Shown: positions 9,192-17,707 of the stretch, piece by piece
Position numbering within the stretch: position 1 is the stretch's first letter
How the letters are laid out: the number at the start of each line of letters is the position of its first letter
Assembly (NCBI RefSeq): GCF_004364325.1
Contig: NZ_SOCP01000016.1
Span: 62,001 to 126,000, forward strand
Length of the DNA: 64,000 bases
Source: Actinophytocola oryzae
GTDB lineage: Bacteria; Actinomycetota; Actinomycetes; Mycobacteriales; Pseudonocardiaceae
Reading direction: 5' to 3'
Position numbers and translations under genes: made by a program
Notes under the pieces: model-generated
Seen by the model: only the letters and a program-made list of their open reading frames with translations
Told to the model about the DNA's origin: nothing
The model's database searches: none

Positions 9192-10403
9192 CTAGCCGGC
9201 GACCTGGATCGCCGTTCCTCCCTTGGCGGCCGACTCGTAGCCGGCCGCGATCACTTCCAGGCAGGCCAGCCCGTCGTCGAGCGTCGGCCCGTACGGCCGC
9301 TCGTCACGGGCGACCCGGTCCAGGTAGGACGCGACCTCACGCTTGTAGTGGTGCACGTGCGGCGCCCACGACGAGTAGTCGTGCGGCTCGGCCTGTCCCG
9401 GTTCGATGACCGGCACCGTCCACCCGCGATAGAGCTCCTGCTCACCGCCGCGGTAGACCTCGACCCTCGGCACCGGGTCGGTGGCGTGCATGACCAGCGT
9501 CCCGTCCGTGCCGTAGATCTCCAGGATGTTGCGCATCCTGATGTCGATGTTCATGCTCCACGCCGTGGCGATCTCACCCAGGGCGCCGTTCTCGTAGCGG
9601 ACCATGGCGAGGGCCACGTCCTCGGCCTCGATGCCGGGCTTGTCCCGGTTCGCGGTGAACGCGGAGATCTCGGTGATGTCGCCGACGAGCCAGCGCAGCA
9701 GGTCGATGCCGTGGCTGCCCTCGTCGATCCAGGCGCCGCCGCCGTTCTTCGTGCGGTCGGACATCCACTCCACCATGTCCGGCGGGCACCCGATCTCGGC
9801 GATGCCTGCCAGCCCGATCACGCTCCGGGTGAAAATCACCCGACCGAGTACACCACTGTCCACGATGGCCTTGGCACGGTCGGCCTCCTTGGCGAACCGG
9901 CTGACGAACGCGGCGGTGCCCTCGACACCCGCCTCACGCACCGCGTCCGCCATGGCGCGGGCGTCGTCCACCGTGGTCGCGATCGGCTTCTCACAGAAGA
10001 CGTGCTTGCCCGCCCGAGCGGCGGCGACCACCGCGTCGACGTGGTCGGCGTTCTCCGAGTGCACCATCACGACGTCGATGTCATCGCGGTTGACCAGCTC
10101 GCGCCAGTCGGTGGTGACGTCGTCGACACCCCACCGCCGGGCGGCCGCCCGCCCTCGGGCCTCGTCGTCGTCCGCGATGGCGACGATCTCGGCACCGGGG
10201 ACCTCGCTGATCGCGCGGGCACGGAACTCCGCGTGCACATGCGCCCAGCTGATCATGGCAATACGTACCGCCTCCCCGGAATTCACCGTGTCGGTCGCGT
10301 TGGCGAGGAGAGGTTCTGTTGGGTGACGTACTTGTGGCTGGTTTGCCTCACGTTCCCCTGAGGCGCGGTCGGGGAGCGCTCGGCCTGCTTTCGAACCCGT
10401 CAT
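9192..10403 (-). CDS. Gfo/Idh/MocA family oxidoreductase (fourth of four)
   Basis: A 403-residue NAD(P)-dependent oxidoreductase. The Rossmann fold begins near residue 47 (RIAMISWAHVHAEF), the nicotinamide motif is CEKP (HVFCEKPIAT) and the C-terminal alpha/beta substrate domain includes WIDEGSHGIDLLRWL. The ATG at 10403 overlaps the preceding stop (ATGA) and has AGGAAGGAG 7 bases upstream, although it adds about 45 residues before the fold; an internal ATG at MISWAH is the alternative. Members of the family oxidise sugars, inositols or keto-sugars. It is translationally coupled to three paralogues, so the set probably acts in sequence on one glycoside. Confidence 0.85.
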   Translation of the reverse strand: MTGSKAGRALPDRASGEREANQPQVRHPTEPLLANATDTVNSGEAVRIAMISWAHVHAEFRARAISEVPGAEIVAIADDDEARGRAAARRWGVDDVTTDWRELVNRDDIDVVMVHSENADHVDAVVAAARAGKHVFCEKPIATTVDDARAMADAVREAGVEGTAAFVSRFAKEADRAKAIVDSGVLGRVIFTRSVIGLAGIAEIGCPPDMVEWMSDRTKNGGGAWIDEGSHGIDLLRWLVGDITEISAFTANRDKPGIEAEDVALAMVRYENGALGEIATAWSMNIDIRMRNILEIYGTDGTLVMHATDPVPRVEVYRGGEQELYRGWTVPVIEPGQAEPHDYSSWAPHVHHYKREVASYLDRVARDERPYGPTLDDGLACLEVIAAGYESAAKGGTAIQVAG

Positions 10404-11422
10404 GCGGGTACTCCTTCCTGGTCGGCGGCGACCGTCTGGCGCTGCCCGGTTTCCGCCGCGGTGAGTGCGGCCTCGACGACCCGCAGCACGCCGAGGCCGA
10501 GTGACCCCTCCGAGCGCGACGGCGTGCCGGTGCGCCGGGCGTCGAGGAAGTGGGTGAGCATGTCGAGGTGGCCGTCGGCGACCAGGCCGGGGATGGGCAG
10601 CGGGAAGGTCCAGTCACCCGCGCCGCTGACCACCTGGAGTGGCTGGCGGTGCAGGTTGTCGATCATGATGCGGCCCTCGGTGCCGACGACCTCGAAGCGT
10701 GAGTCCATGGCGCCGGTGAGGCTCCAGCTGTCCTCGCACTGTCCGATGGCGCCGTTCGCGAACCGCAGCGTGAGCACGGCGGTGTCCTCCGCGGTGGTGC
10801 GGTCGCCCCAGACGAACGTGCCAAGCTCGGCGGTGACCGTCTCGACGGGACTGTCCGCGAAGAACCGGCAGAACTCGATGCTGTGCACGGCCATGTCGAG
10901 CACGGCGCCGCCGCCGCTGCGGGCGGGGTCGAAGAACCAGTCCGAGTGGGGCTCGCCGATCCCCTCGCAGGCCTTGACGCGGAACACGCGCCCGATGCGG
11001 CCGTCGTCGACCAGCTCCTTGGCCTCCCGGACGGCCGGGATGAACGGGACGTTCTCGGCGTAGAACAGCCGGGTGCCCGCCCGTTCGACCGCGTCGAGCA
11101 TGCGCCGGGCCTCGGCGACGGTCCGACCGAGCGGCTTGATGCAGATCGCGTCCTTCCCGGCGGCCGCGGCCAGCTCGACGGCCTCGGCGTGCAGGAAGGG
11201 TGGGGCGACCACGTCCACCACGTCGATGTCCGCCTCGGCGACCGACGAGGCGAGGTCGGTGGACCACCGCGGCACACCGAACCGCTCGGCCGCCTGCCGG
11301 GCCGAGGCCTCGGTCGCGGCGACCACACACCGCACCTCGGCGTCCTCGATCATCGCGAACGCGGGCAGGTGCATGGACGTGGCCCAGAACCCCGCCCCGA
11401 CCACGCAGATCCCGGCGGTCAC
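10400..11422 (-). CDS. Gfo/Idh/MocA family oxidoreductase (third of four)
   Basis: A 340-residue protein starting at a GTG that overlaps the previous stop (GTGA). The NAD-binding motif is VVGAGFWATSMH. The catalytic-region motif is IKP (DAICIKPLGRT), where most family members have EKP; the Lys is kept. The C-terminal domain carries DPARSGGGAVLDMAVHSIEF, with His placed as in the usual DxxxH active site. It is distinct in sequence from its three neighbours, so this is not a recent tandem duplication. The substrate is unknown. Confidence 0.87.
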   Translation of the reverse strand: MTAGICVVGAGFWATSMHLPAFAMIEDAEVRCVVAATEASARQAAERFGVPRWSTDLASSVAEADIDVVDVVAPPFLHAEAVELAAAAGKDAICIKPLGRTVAEARRMLDAVERAGTRLFYAENVPFIPAVREAKELVDDGRIGRVFRVKACEGIGEPHSDWFFDPARSGGGAVLDMAVHSIEFCRFFADSPVETVTAELGTFVWGDRTTAEDTAVLTLRFANGAIGQCEDSWSLTGAMDSRFEVVGTEGRIMIDNLHRQPLQVVSGAGDWTFPLPIPGLVADGHLDMLTHFLDARRTGTPSRSEGSLGLGVLRVVEAALTAAETGQRQTVAADQEGVPA

Positions 11423-12408
11423 AGCTCGACCGTCGCGTTCTCGTCGAGGGAGCGTTGTGCGGCCAGCATCAGCGCCAGTGCGTCGCGGGCCTCGGCGGCC
11501 GAGGCGGCGAGCGAGCCGTCCTCGCGGCCGAGGACTCGGTCCACGAAGTACTGCTGCTCCCCCGCGTAGCCGTAGTCCCACACCAGGTCCGGGTACTGCC
11601 AACCACCGTCGACCAGGTGCAGGTTCATCGCCTGCGCGTGGACCAGGTCGACGCTCGCGCTGCCCTCGTTGCCGTACACGTCCAGGGTGAAGTTGCCGCG
11701 CCCCGCCGTCCACGACACGTACATGCTGGACACCACGCCACTGGCGTGCCGGACGGTCACCACCGCGTTGTCCGGGCTGCCGAACTTCTTCGCGCCGTCG
11801 AGCTTGTACGCGCCGCCCTCGGTGGTGACCCGCTCCGCGGGTCCGAACAACCACAGCACCAGGTCGCCGAAGTGGACCAGTGTGTCCAGGATGACCCCGC
11901 CGCCGTTGCGCGGGTCGTAGAACCAGTCGTTGGACGGCTCCCACCCGAACACCGCCGCCTGCGCGGCGATCAGCGAACCGAGTTCACCACCACCGACCCG
12001 CGCCTTGAGCTGCGGCAGCGGCGGGGTGAACCGCAGCATGAAGCCGAACTGCACCACCCGGTCGCTCGCGGCCGCCGCCGCGACCACGCGGTCGGCGTCG
12101 GCGAGCGTCAATGCGATCGGCTTCTGGCAGAACACGTGCTTGCCCGCCTCCACCGCGCTGACCAGCTGGTCTGCGTGCAGGAAGTTCGGCGTGGCCAGGA
12201 GAACGGCGTCGACGGTGTCGTCGGCGAGCACGCTCGCGAGGTCCGGCGCGACGGTGTAACCGTGCTCCGCGGCCAGTTTCTCGGCGGCCTCGGCGAGTGG
12301 GTCGGTGACCGTGACGATCGAGCCTCTGGCGATCCGCTCGTACGCCGCCGCGTGCACCCTCGCGATCCGGCCCGCCCCGACCAGCCCGACCCGGATGGTG
12401 TCCGACAT
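11419..12408 (-). CDS. Gfo/Idh/MocA family oxidoreductase (second of four)
   Basis: A 329-residue protein starting MSDTIRVGLVGAGRIARVH, with AAGGAG 8 bases before the ATG. The motif in the EKP position is QKP (HVFCQKPIALT). The C-terminal half has the DPRNGGGVILDTLVHFGDLVLWLF segment of the substrate domain, split by me here as DPRNGGG and DTLVHFGDL. Only 2 bases separate its start from the stop of the first oxidoreductase. The role is an NAD(P)-linked oxidation or reduction of a sugar-type substrate. Confidence 0.88.
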   Translation of the reverse strand: MSDTIRVGLVGAGRIARVHAAAYERIARGSIVTVTDPLAEAAEKLAAEHGYTVAPDLASVLADDTVDAVLLATPNFLHADQLVSAVEAGKHVFCQKPIALTLADADRVVAAAAASDRVVQFGFMLRFTPPLPQLKARVGGGELGSLIAAQAAVFGWEPSNDWFYDPRNGGGVILDTLVHFGDLVLWLFGPAERVTTEGGAYKLDGAKKFGSPDNAVVTVRHASGVVSSMYVSWTAGRGNFTLDVYGNEGSASVDLVHAQAMNLHLVDGGWQYPDLVWDYGYAGEQQYFVDRVLGREDGSLAASAAEARDALALMLAAQRSLDENATVEL

Positions 12409-12410
12409 GC

Positions 12411-13478
12411 TCAGTGCTCCTTGGGGTCGAAGGGGAAGTCGATCCGCCTGCCGGTCCGGTGCGACTCGTACGCGGCCAGGATCATCTCCAGCGCCGCGCG
12501 TCCGTCGGCCGCGTCCGGCACCGGCCGGGTGTCCGTGCGGACGGCCCGCTCGAACTCGACCAGCAGGTCGCGGTAGCAGGCGTCGTAGCGCTCCTCGCCG
12601 ACGAGGTCGACGTACCTGCGGCCGACCCACTCGCCCTCGGTGCCCTGGATCTCGTACTGGGGGCTCTTCTGGTAGTGCAGCTCGATCTCGCCCTTCGTGC
12701 CCGACAGCGACGCGTGGTCCGGACTGGACAGTGGGCCGAAGTAGTCCGGCGCGTGCCAGGTGCTCTCGACCGTCACGATCGCGCCGTTGTCCAGTGTGTA
12801 CGTGGCGATGCCGTAGTCCTCGACGCCGAGGTCCTTGTACGTCAGCGAACCCATGTGCGCGGTGACCGTGCGCGGCTCGCTGCCGAAGAACCAGCGGAAG
12901 AAGTCGGTGAAGTGCACGCCGTGGTCGAGGAAGCCGCCGCCCCCGCCGCGCACCGGGTCGGCGTACCAGCCCTGGTCGGCGGCCCCCGGGGAGTCGAGGA
13001 TGGCGCCGACCGGGAAGCGGATCGAGTAGAAACCGGACACGAGGTCCCCCACCGCGCCCGCGTCGACCGCCTCCTTCACCTGCCGGTAGGCCGGGAGGTA
13101 ACGCAGCAGGTAGGCCAGCATGACCTTGACCCTGGTGCCTGCCTCGACGATGCGGTCCGCGTCGGCGAGCGTGGTCGCGATCGGCTTGTCGAGCAGCACG
13201 TCCTTGCCCGCCGCCGCGGCGTGCTCGACGTGGTCGGCGTGTGCCGAGGTGTAGGAGGTGACGATCACCGCGTCGACGTCCGGGCTGTCGATCAGCTCGT
13301 GGTAGTCGGTGGTCCAGCTGCCGCCGTAGGTCTCCGCGAAGGACTTCGCCAGCTCCGCGCGTTCGTCCGCGACACCGACCAGCTCCAGGCCCTCGATGCC
13401 CCGAATGAGCTCGGTGGCGAAGGGATAGGCGTGGTAGTGGTTGTGCAGACCGACGATGCCGATTCGTACGTTCGCCAT
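12411..13478 (-). CDS. Gfo/Idh/MocA family oxidoreductase (first of four; first gene of the operon)
   Basis: A 355-residue protein. I place the start at MANVRIGIVGLHNHYHAY, where ACGGAG lies 6 bases upstream; a longer frame exists but its extra residues fall over the promoter. The EKP-type motif is DKP (DVLLDKPIAT). The substrate domain has GGGGFLDHGVHFTDFF. It is the promoter-proximal gene of the glycoside operon and lies about 40 bases downstream (in its own direction) of the LacI-type palindrome. Confidence 0.88.
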   Translation of the reverse strand: MANVRIGIVGLHNHYHAYPFATELIRGIEGLELVGVADERAELAKSFAETYGGSWTTDYHELIDSPDVDAVIVTSYTSAHADHVEHAAAAGKDVLLDKPIATTLADADRIVEAGTRVKVMLAYLLRYLPAYRQVKEAVDAGAVGDLVSGFYSIRFPVGAILDSPGAADQGWYADPVRGGGGGFLDHGVHFTDFFRWFFGSEPRTVTAHMGSLTYKDLGVEDYGIATYTLDNGAIVTVESTWHAPDYFGPLSSPDHASLSGTKGEIELHYQKSPQYEIQGTEGEWVGRRYVDLVGEERYDACYRDLLVEFERAVRTDTRPVPDAADGRAALEMILAAYESHRTGRRIDFPFDPKEH

Positions 13479-13519
13479 CGATGCTCCGTTCCAGGCTCCG
13501 CTTTGCGCCCCCAGATTCA

Positions 13520-13546
13520 CGCAACCGGTTTAGTAAACCGGTTGCG
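13520..13546. promoter_or_regulatory. 27-bp perfect palindrome, probable LacI-family operator pair
   Basis: Arms CGCAACCGGTTTA and TAAACCGGTTGCG flank a single central G. Each arm contains its own AACCGGTT core, the form expected of LacI-family half-palindromes with a central CG. The element lies 42 bases upstream of the first oxidoreductase start and 70 bases upstream of the divergent lacI-type gene, so bound repressor could control both. Confidence 0.85.
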
Positions 13547-13576
13547 CTATCGTGACACGCACCGGCGGACTTACGC

Positions 13577-13584
13577 AACCGGTT
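13577..13584. promoter_or_regulatory. Third AACCGGTT LacI-type core site
   Basis: AACCGGTT in the context GCAACCGGTTTAGTAG repeats the left arm and centre of the 27-bp palindrome. Its centre is 41 bases from the nearer core, close to four helical turns, and 33 bases upstream of the repressor ATG. Cooperative or looping binding and autoregulation are plausible. Confidence 0.7.
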
Positions 13585-13616
13585 TAGTAGAGTGACCTGT
13601 CAGCGGGGAGGAAGGC

Positions 13617-14624
13617 ATGACGAGCCGAAAACCGGTGACGATCCGGGACATCGCGAGCCTGGCGGGCGTGTCGCCGGGCACGGTGTCGCGGGTGATGAAC
13701 GGGAAGCCGGGAGTCGGCGCGGACACCCGCGCACGCATCGCCGAGCTGATCGCCGAGCACGGCTTCCGCGGTGACTCCAACGCCAGGCAGCTGTCGAAGG
13801 GCCGCAGCGACAGCATGGGGATCGTGTTCCCGCTGCAGGTGTCCGAGGTCGTGATCCACCCGGTCTACCCCGAACTGCTCGGCGCGATCAGCGACCCGGC
13901 CCAGCGCGCGGGCTACGACGTCAGCCTGTTCACCACCACCGCGGCGGAGCAGGTGGAGCACATCGCCGACGCGTTCAAGCGGCGCAGGGTCGACGGCCTG
14001 ATCCTCCCGGCGGCCGGCGGCGACGACCCGCTGATCCAACGCGTCGTCGCGGAGGGCGTCCCGACCGTCCTGATCGGGCACCGGCAGCAGGGGCCGAGGA
14101 TGTCCTGGGTGGACTGCTCCCACGACGACGCGATCTTCGAGGTGACGACCAGGCACCTGGCGCGGGGGGCGCGGCGGCTGGTGTTGCTGAACGGCCCGAA
14201 GCGGATCTCGGCCTACCAGCTCCGCTCGGACGGCTTCTGGCGGGCGGCGGGCAGCGCGTCGGCGGCGTTCGAGGAGCGCGAGCTGGAGATGAGCTACTCG
14301 TCGGGGCTGAAGGTGGGTGCGGAGCTGGTCGAGGAGGGCCTCCCGGACGCGGTGATCTGCTGCGCGGACAGCACCGCCGCCGGTGTGCTGGAGCAGCTGA
14401 CGAAGGCGGGCGTGACGGTCCCCGACCGGGTCGAGGTCTCCGGTTTCGACGACACGGACTACGCGAGCCACTCGAGCCCGGCGCTGACCAGCGTGCGGAT
14501 GCCGCTGCGGGAGACCGGCGAGGCGGCGGTGCGACTGCTGCTCGACATGATCGACGACCCGGCACTCGAGCCGGAGCCGAGGCTCTTCCCGACGACGGTG
14601 ATGAGGCGGGCGTCGACCACCTGA
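13617..14624 (+). CDS. LacI-family transcriptional repressor of the glycoside operon
   Basis: A 335-residue protein. The N-terminal LacI HTH reads VTIRDIASLAGVSPGTVSRV, followed by a hinge helix region (SNARQLSKGRS) and a periplasmic-binding-protein-like effector domain (MGIVFPLQ, DGLILPAAGG, GFDDTDYASHSSPALTSV). The ATG is preceded by GGGGAGGAAGG. It is divergent from the oxidoreductase/importer operon with the AACCGGTT sites between them, so it most likely represses that operon until a sugar effector binds. Its stop is 4 bases from the stop of the convergent TetR gene. Confidence 0.93.
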   Translation: MTSRKPVTIRDIASLAGVSPGTVSRVMNGKPGVGADTRARIAELIAEHGFRGDSNARQLSKGRSDSMGIVFPLQVSEVVIHPVYPELLGAISDPAQRAGYDVSLFTTTAAEQVEHIADAFKRRRVDGLILPAAGGDDPLIQRVVAEGVPTVLIGHRQQGPRMSWVDCSHDDAIFEVTTRHLARGARRLVLLNGPKRISAYQLRSDGFWRAAGSASAAFEERELEMSYSSGLKVGAELVEEGLPDAVICCADSTAAGVLEQLTKAGVTVPDRVEVSGFDDTDYASHSSPALTSVRMPLRETGEAAVRLLLDMIDDPALEPEPRLFPTTVMRRASTT

Positions 14625-14628
14625 GCCG

Positions 14629-15171
14629 TCAGCGCCCCTGGTGTGCGCCCAGGCCGTCGAGGATCAGGCCGAGCATGGGCTGTGAGCGGTCCCGCGGGCC
14701 GGACGCCGCTCGCCAGAGGGCGCCGGTGAGCTGGAGGTAGTCACCGGGATCCGCGTCGGCGCGGATCGTGCCGTCGCGTTGGCCCGCCTCGAGCAGCCGC
14801 GTGATGGCGCCGATCACCGGCCCGTAGCTCTGTTCGGTGATCGACTGGCGGACGCCGGGGCTGAGCGCGTCGCCGAGACCGTGCTTCTTGCGCATGGCAC
14901 CCACCAGCTCCGTGGTCCAGACCCGCAGCGCCTCCAACGGCGGCAGCGTGGCCAGCAGCTCCGGCACCGAGTCGACCAGCTTCTCGACCTCGTGCTGGTA
15001 GACGGCCAGGACGAGCGCCTCACGTGTCGGGAAGTTGCGGTACAGGGTGCCGGGCCCGACGCCAGCGCGTTGCGCGATCTGGTTCATCGAGGTGGTGTCG
15101 TCCTCGAGGAAGGCCGCCCTGGCGACCTCCAGGATGCGCGCCCGGTTCTCACGGGCGTCCGAGCGGACCAC
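14629..15171 (-). CDS. TetR-family transcriptional regulator
   Basis: About 180 residues from the GTG at 15171, chosen because AAGGAGG sits 5 bases upstream; an upstream GTG at 15204 would lie inside the operator. The N-terminal HTH (RILEVARAAF, MNQIAQRAGVGPGTLYRNF) is canonical, and the all-helical C-terminal domain should bind a small ligand. It is divergent from the aldo/keto reductase gene with a long inverted repeat between the two, the usual arrangement of a repressor with its target. Confidence 0.9.
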   Translation of the reverse strand: MVRSDARENRARILEVARAAFLEDDTTSMNQIAQRAGVGPGTLYRNFPTREALVLAVYQHEVEKLVDSVPELLATLPPLEALRVWTTELVGAMRKKHGLGDALSPGVRQSITEQSYGPVIGAITRLLEAGQRDGTIRADADPGDYLQLTGALWRAASGPRDRSQPMLGLILDGLGAHQGR

Positions 15172-15188
15172 GTAGGCCTCCTTGCTAA

Positions 15189-15228
15189 CCGGAGAACTCT
15201 CCACTACCGTAGGTGGAGACCTCTCCGG
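15189..15228. promoter_or_regulatory. 40-bp inverted repeat, probable TetR operator
   Basis: Two nested pairs of arms share one centre at 15208/15209: CCGGAGA with TCTCCGG on the outside and TCTCCAC with GTGGAGA on the inside. The element spans most of the gap between the TetR gene start and the aldo/keto reductase start, so a bound dimer or pair of dimers would block both promoters. Confidence 0.75.
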
Positions 15229-15245
15229 AACAATAGAGGAGCACC

Positions 15246-16295
15246 ATGCACTACCTCAAGCTCGGCAACACCGGCCTCGATGTCTCCCCGATCGCCGTCG
15301 GCGCGATGACCTACGGCGACCCCGACCGCGGCCACCCGGTCTGGTCGCTGGACGAGGAGGCCAGCCGCCCGCTCATCAGGCACGCGCTCGACCTGGGCGT
15401 CAACTTCTTCGACACCGCCAACATGTACTCCCACGGCTCCAGCGAGGAGATCCTCGGACGGGCGCTCAGGGACTTCGCGGACCGCGACGACGTCGTGATC
15501 GCGACCAAGCTGCGCCACCCGATGCGGCCGGGGCCCAACGGCAGGGGCCTGTCCCGCAAGGCGATCATGACCGAGGTCGACCACAGCCTGCGGCGGCTCG
15601 GCACCGACTACATCGACCTCTACCAGATCCACCGCAACGACCACTCGACCCCGCTGGAGGAGACCCTCGAAGCCCTGCACGACCTGGTCAAGGCGGGCAA
15701 GGTCCGCTACCTCGGCGCGTCGTCCACGCACGCCTGGGAGTTCGCCAAGGCCCTGCACCTGCAGAAGCAGCACGGCTGGGCGCGGTTCGTGTCGATGCAG
15801 AACCACTACAACCTGCTCGCCCGCGAGGAGGAGCGCGAGATGATCCCGCTGTGCCTCGACGAGGGCGTCGGCACGATCATCTGGAGCCCGCTCGCCCGAG
15901 GCAGGCTCGCCCGCGCCTGGGACGACGCGAAGTCGACCGCCCGCGCCGAGACCGACGGCGCCTACGCCGACCTGCTCTACACGCCCGCTGAGGAGGCCGC
16001 GAACCACGCGATCGTCGACGCGGTCGGCAGGATCGCCGACGACCGCGGCGTCACCAGGGCCCAGGTCGCCCTGGCCTGGCTGCGTGCCAAGCCGGTCGTC
16101 ACCGCGCCGCTCGTCGGCGCCAACACCACCGCCCAGCTCGACGACGCGGTCGCCTCGCTCGAGATCGACCTCACCGGCGGGGAACTCGCGGCCCTCGAAC
16201 GGCCGTACACGCCCCGGTACGACTTCCAGGGCATCTCCGACGAGGCCGAGGCGCAGAAGATCCGCGACATGATCCCGGGCTACGCCAACGTCTGA
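15246..16295 (+). CDS. Aldo/keto reductase
   Basis: A 349-residue NADP-dependent oxidoreductase of the AKR superfamily (YajO/Tas-like length and layout). The catalytic tetrad is visible as Asp56 and Tyr61 (FFDTANMYSHGSSEE), Lys88 (ATKLR) and His129 (YQIHRND). The C-terminal NADP site is visible as GTIIWSPLARGRLAR. It reduces aldehydes or ketones, substrate unknown. It is divergent from a TetR regulator with an operator-like repeat overlapping the promoter region, so it is probably induced by the regulator's ligand. Its stop is 4 bases from the convergent next gene. Confidence 0.93.
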   Translation: MHYLKLGNTGLDVSPIAVGAMTYGDPDRGHPVWSLDEEASRPLIRHALDLGVNFFDTANMYSHGSSEEILGRALRDFADRDDVVIATKLRHPMRPGPNGRGLSRKAIMTEVDHSLRRLGTDYIDLYQIHRNDHSTPLEETLEALHDLVKAGKVRYLGASSTHAWEFAKALHLQKQHGWARFVSMQNHYNLLAREEEREMIPLCLDEGVGTIIWSPLARGRLARAWDDAKSTARAETDGAYADLLYTPAEEAANHAIVDAVGRIADDRGVTRAQVALAWLRAKPVVTAPLVGANTTAQLDDAVASLEIDLTGGELAALERPYTPRYDFQGISDEAEAQKIRDMIPGYANV

Positions 16296-16299
16296 CGCC

Positions 16300-17154
16300 T
16301 CATCCGCAGGCGCCCACGCGGGGACGCAACGACGTCGGCCCGTCGGCGGGGTCGTCGTCGGTCAGGGGCGGCGCCGACGCGTGGAACCCGGCGAGGGACT
16401 CCCCGTACAGGCAGGTCGCGGCCGGCAGGGTGAGCCCGGCGAGGCGGGCGATCGCCTCGGTCGGCAGCGTGCGTGCGCCGACGAGGACGACGTTGGCGTT
16501 CGAGTCGCCGGCCAGCAGGCCGGGCAGCACGAGCAGCACCACCGTGTCGAACACCGAGGTCATGGTGGCCGCCACGCGACGGGCGAACGACAGCCCCGGC
16601 ACGTCGATCACGTTGACCAACGCGACACCGCGCGGGCGCAGCAGGCGGGCGACCTGGCGGGTGGCCTCGACGGTCACCGTGCCGCCGACACAGGAACTGC
16701 GCTCGTAGGCGTCCAGGACCACGAGGTCGGCCGATGCCGTCGCCCGCGTGTGGAGGTACTCCCGGCCGTCGCCGACCCGCAGTGCCAGACCGGGTACCTC
16801 GTCGACGGCGAACTCGGCACGCACCAGGTCCACCAGCTCGCCGTCCGCGTCGACCACCACCTGCGCCGACCCCGGCCTGGTCGCCGCGAGGTAGCGCGGG
16901 AACGTGCACGCGCCCCCGCCGATGTGCACCGCGGTCAACGGCACCCTCGGCCCTGCCACGCAGTGCAGGGCGACCGCCGTGTGCCGCTGGTAGGGAAACT
17001 CCAGGTGGAGGGGATCCTCGGTGTCCACATAGGACTGGGCGACGCCGCCGACGGTCAGCAGCCACCCGTTGCGCCGCCGGGGGTCCCGCGTCAGCTCGGC
17101 CATGCCGAACCGGACCTGACGGACACCCTCGGACGGTCGTTCGTCGGTAGCCAC
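16300..17154 (-). CDS. Spermidine synthase-like / SAM-binding aminopropyltransferase-fold protein
   Basis: About 284 residues with a spermidine synthase/methyltransferase fold. Glycine-rich motif I is VHIGGGACTFPRYLAA, the acidic residue for the nucleoside ribose is in VVVDADGELV, and a DGREYLH segment and ADLVVLDAYE correspond to motifs II and IV. Actinobacterial proteins of this type lack a clear polyamine role and are annotated from fold only. The start is uncertain: GTG at 17154 or 17172, neither with a good ribosome-binding site. Residues from about 12 (RFGMAELTRDP) resemble the usual family N-terminus. Confidence 0.75.
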   Translation of the reverse strand: MATDERPSEGVRQVRFGMAELTRDPRRRNGWLLTVGGVAQSYVDTEDPLHLEFPYQRHTAVALHCVAGPRVPLTAVHIGGGACTFPRYLAATRPGSAQVVVDADGELVDLVRAEFAVDEVPGLALRVGDGREYLHTRATASADLVVLDAYERSSCVGGTVTVEATRQVARLLRPRGVALVNVIDVPGLSFARRVAATMTSVFDTVVLLVLPGLLAGDSNANVVLVGARTLPTEAIARLAGLTLPAATCLYGESLAGFHASAPPLTDDDPADGPTSLRPRVGACG

Positions 17155-17232
17155 ACGGTCAGCACAGCACACCCGCGACCGCCCGGCAGCCCAGGGCCCT
17201 TGCGGCGCGGACTCGGGCGCGGGCGAGGTTCG

Positions 17233-17679
17233 TCAGTCGTCCGCCTCGTCGGGTGGGGGCGCCAGCAGCAGCGGCAGGGCGTCCTCCTCCGGTTCGTCGA
17301 TCGGGGTCGGGAACACCAGCGTCACGTCGGGCAGTTCGTCGAAGGTGGTCGTGCCCGTGACGTGCAGGACGACCACCGCGTCCCGGTCCATCGGGGAGCG
17401 GTCCGGGAACGCGCCCAGGTCGTAGCCCCAGTGTTCGAGGATCGCGTCGTAGATCAGCACGTCCACGGTCAGCGTGCCGTCCTCCAGGCTGGCGTCGGCC
17501 CACGCGTCGGTCTGGAGGACGTAGCACACGCCCGCGTCCTCGTCGACGACGCTGCGGTCACCCAGGTCCGCTACGGCCCGCTCACCGGGTGAGCCGTCCT
17601 CCCCGTCGATCACCACGGCGAGGACGACCTCGTCCGCGTCGTCCGGGTTGATCCCGTCCCGCAGCACAACCTCCGGCAT
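17233..17679 (-). CDS. Hypothetical acidic 148-aa protein
   Basis: Not recognised. It is strongly acidic, with a poly-acidic C-terminus (PPPDEADD), no signal peptide and no membrane segment. It has beta-type stretches (EVVLAVVID, TLTVDVLIYDAIL, AVVVLHVTG) and is likely a small cytosolic protein. It is same-strand with the histidine-kinase-like gene upstream, 28 bases away, so it may share that transcript. Confidence 0.55.
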   Translation of the reverse strand: MPEVVLRDGINPDDADEVVLAVVIDGEDGSPGERAVADLGDRSVVDEDAGVCYVLQTDAWADASLEDGTLTVDVLIYDAILEHWGYDLGAFPDRSPMDRDAVVVLHVTGTTTFDELPDVTLVFPTPIDEPEEDALPLLLAPPPDEADD

Positions 17680-17707
17680 GGGCGAAGACCCTGGCGCCGA
17701 CGACTCG

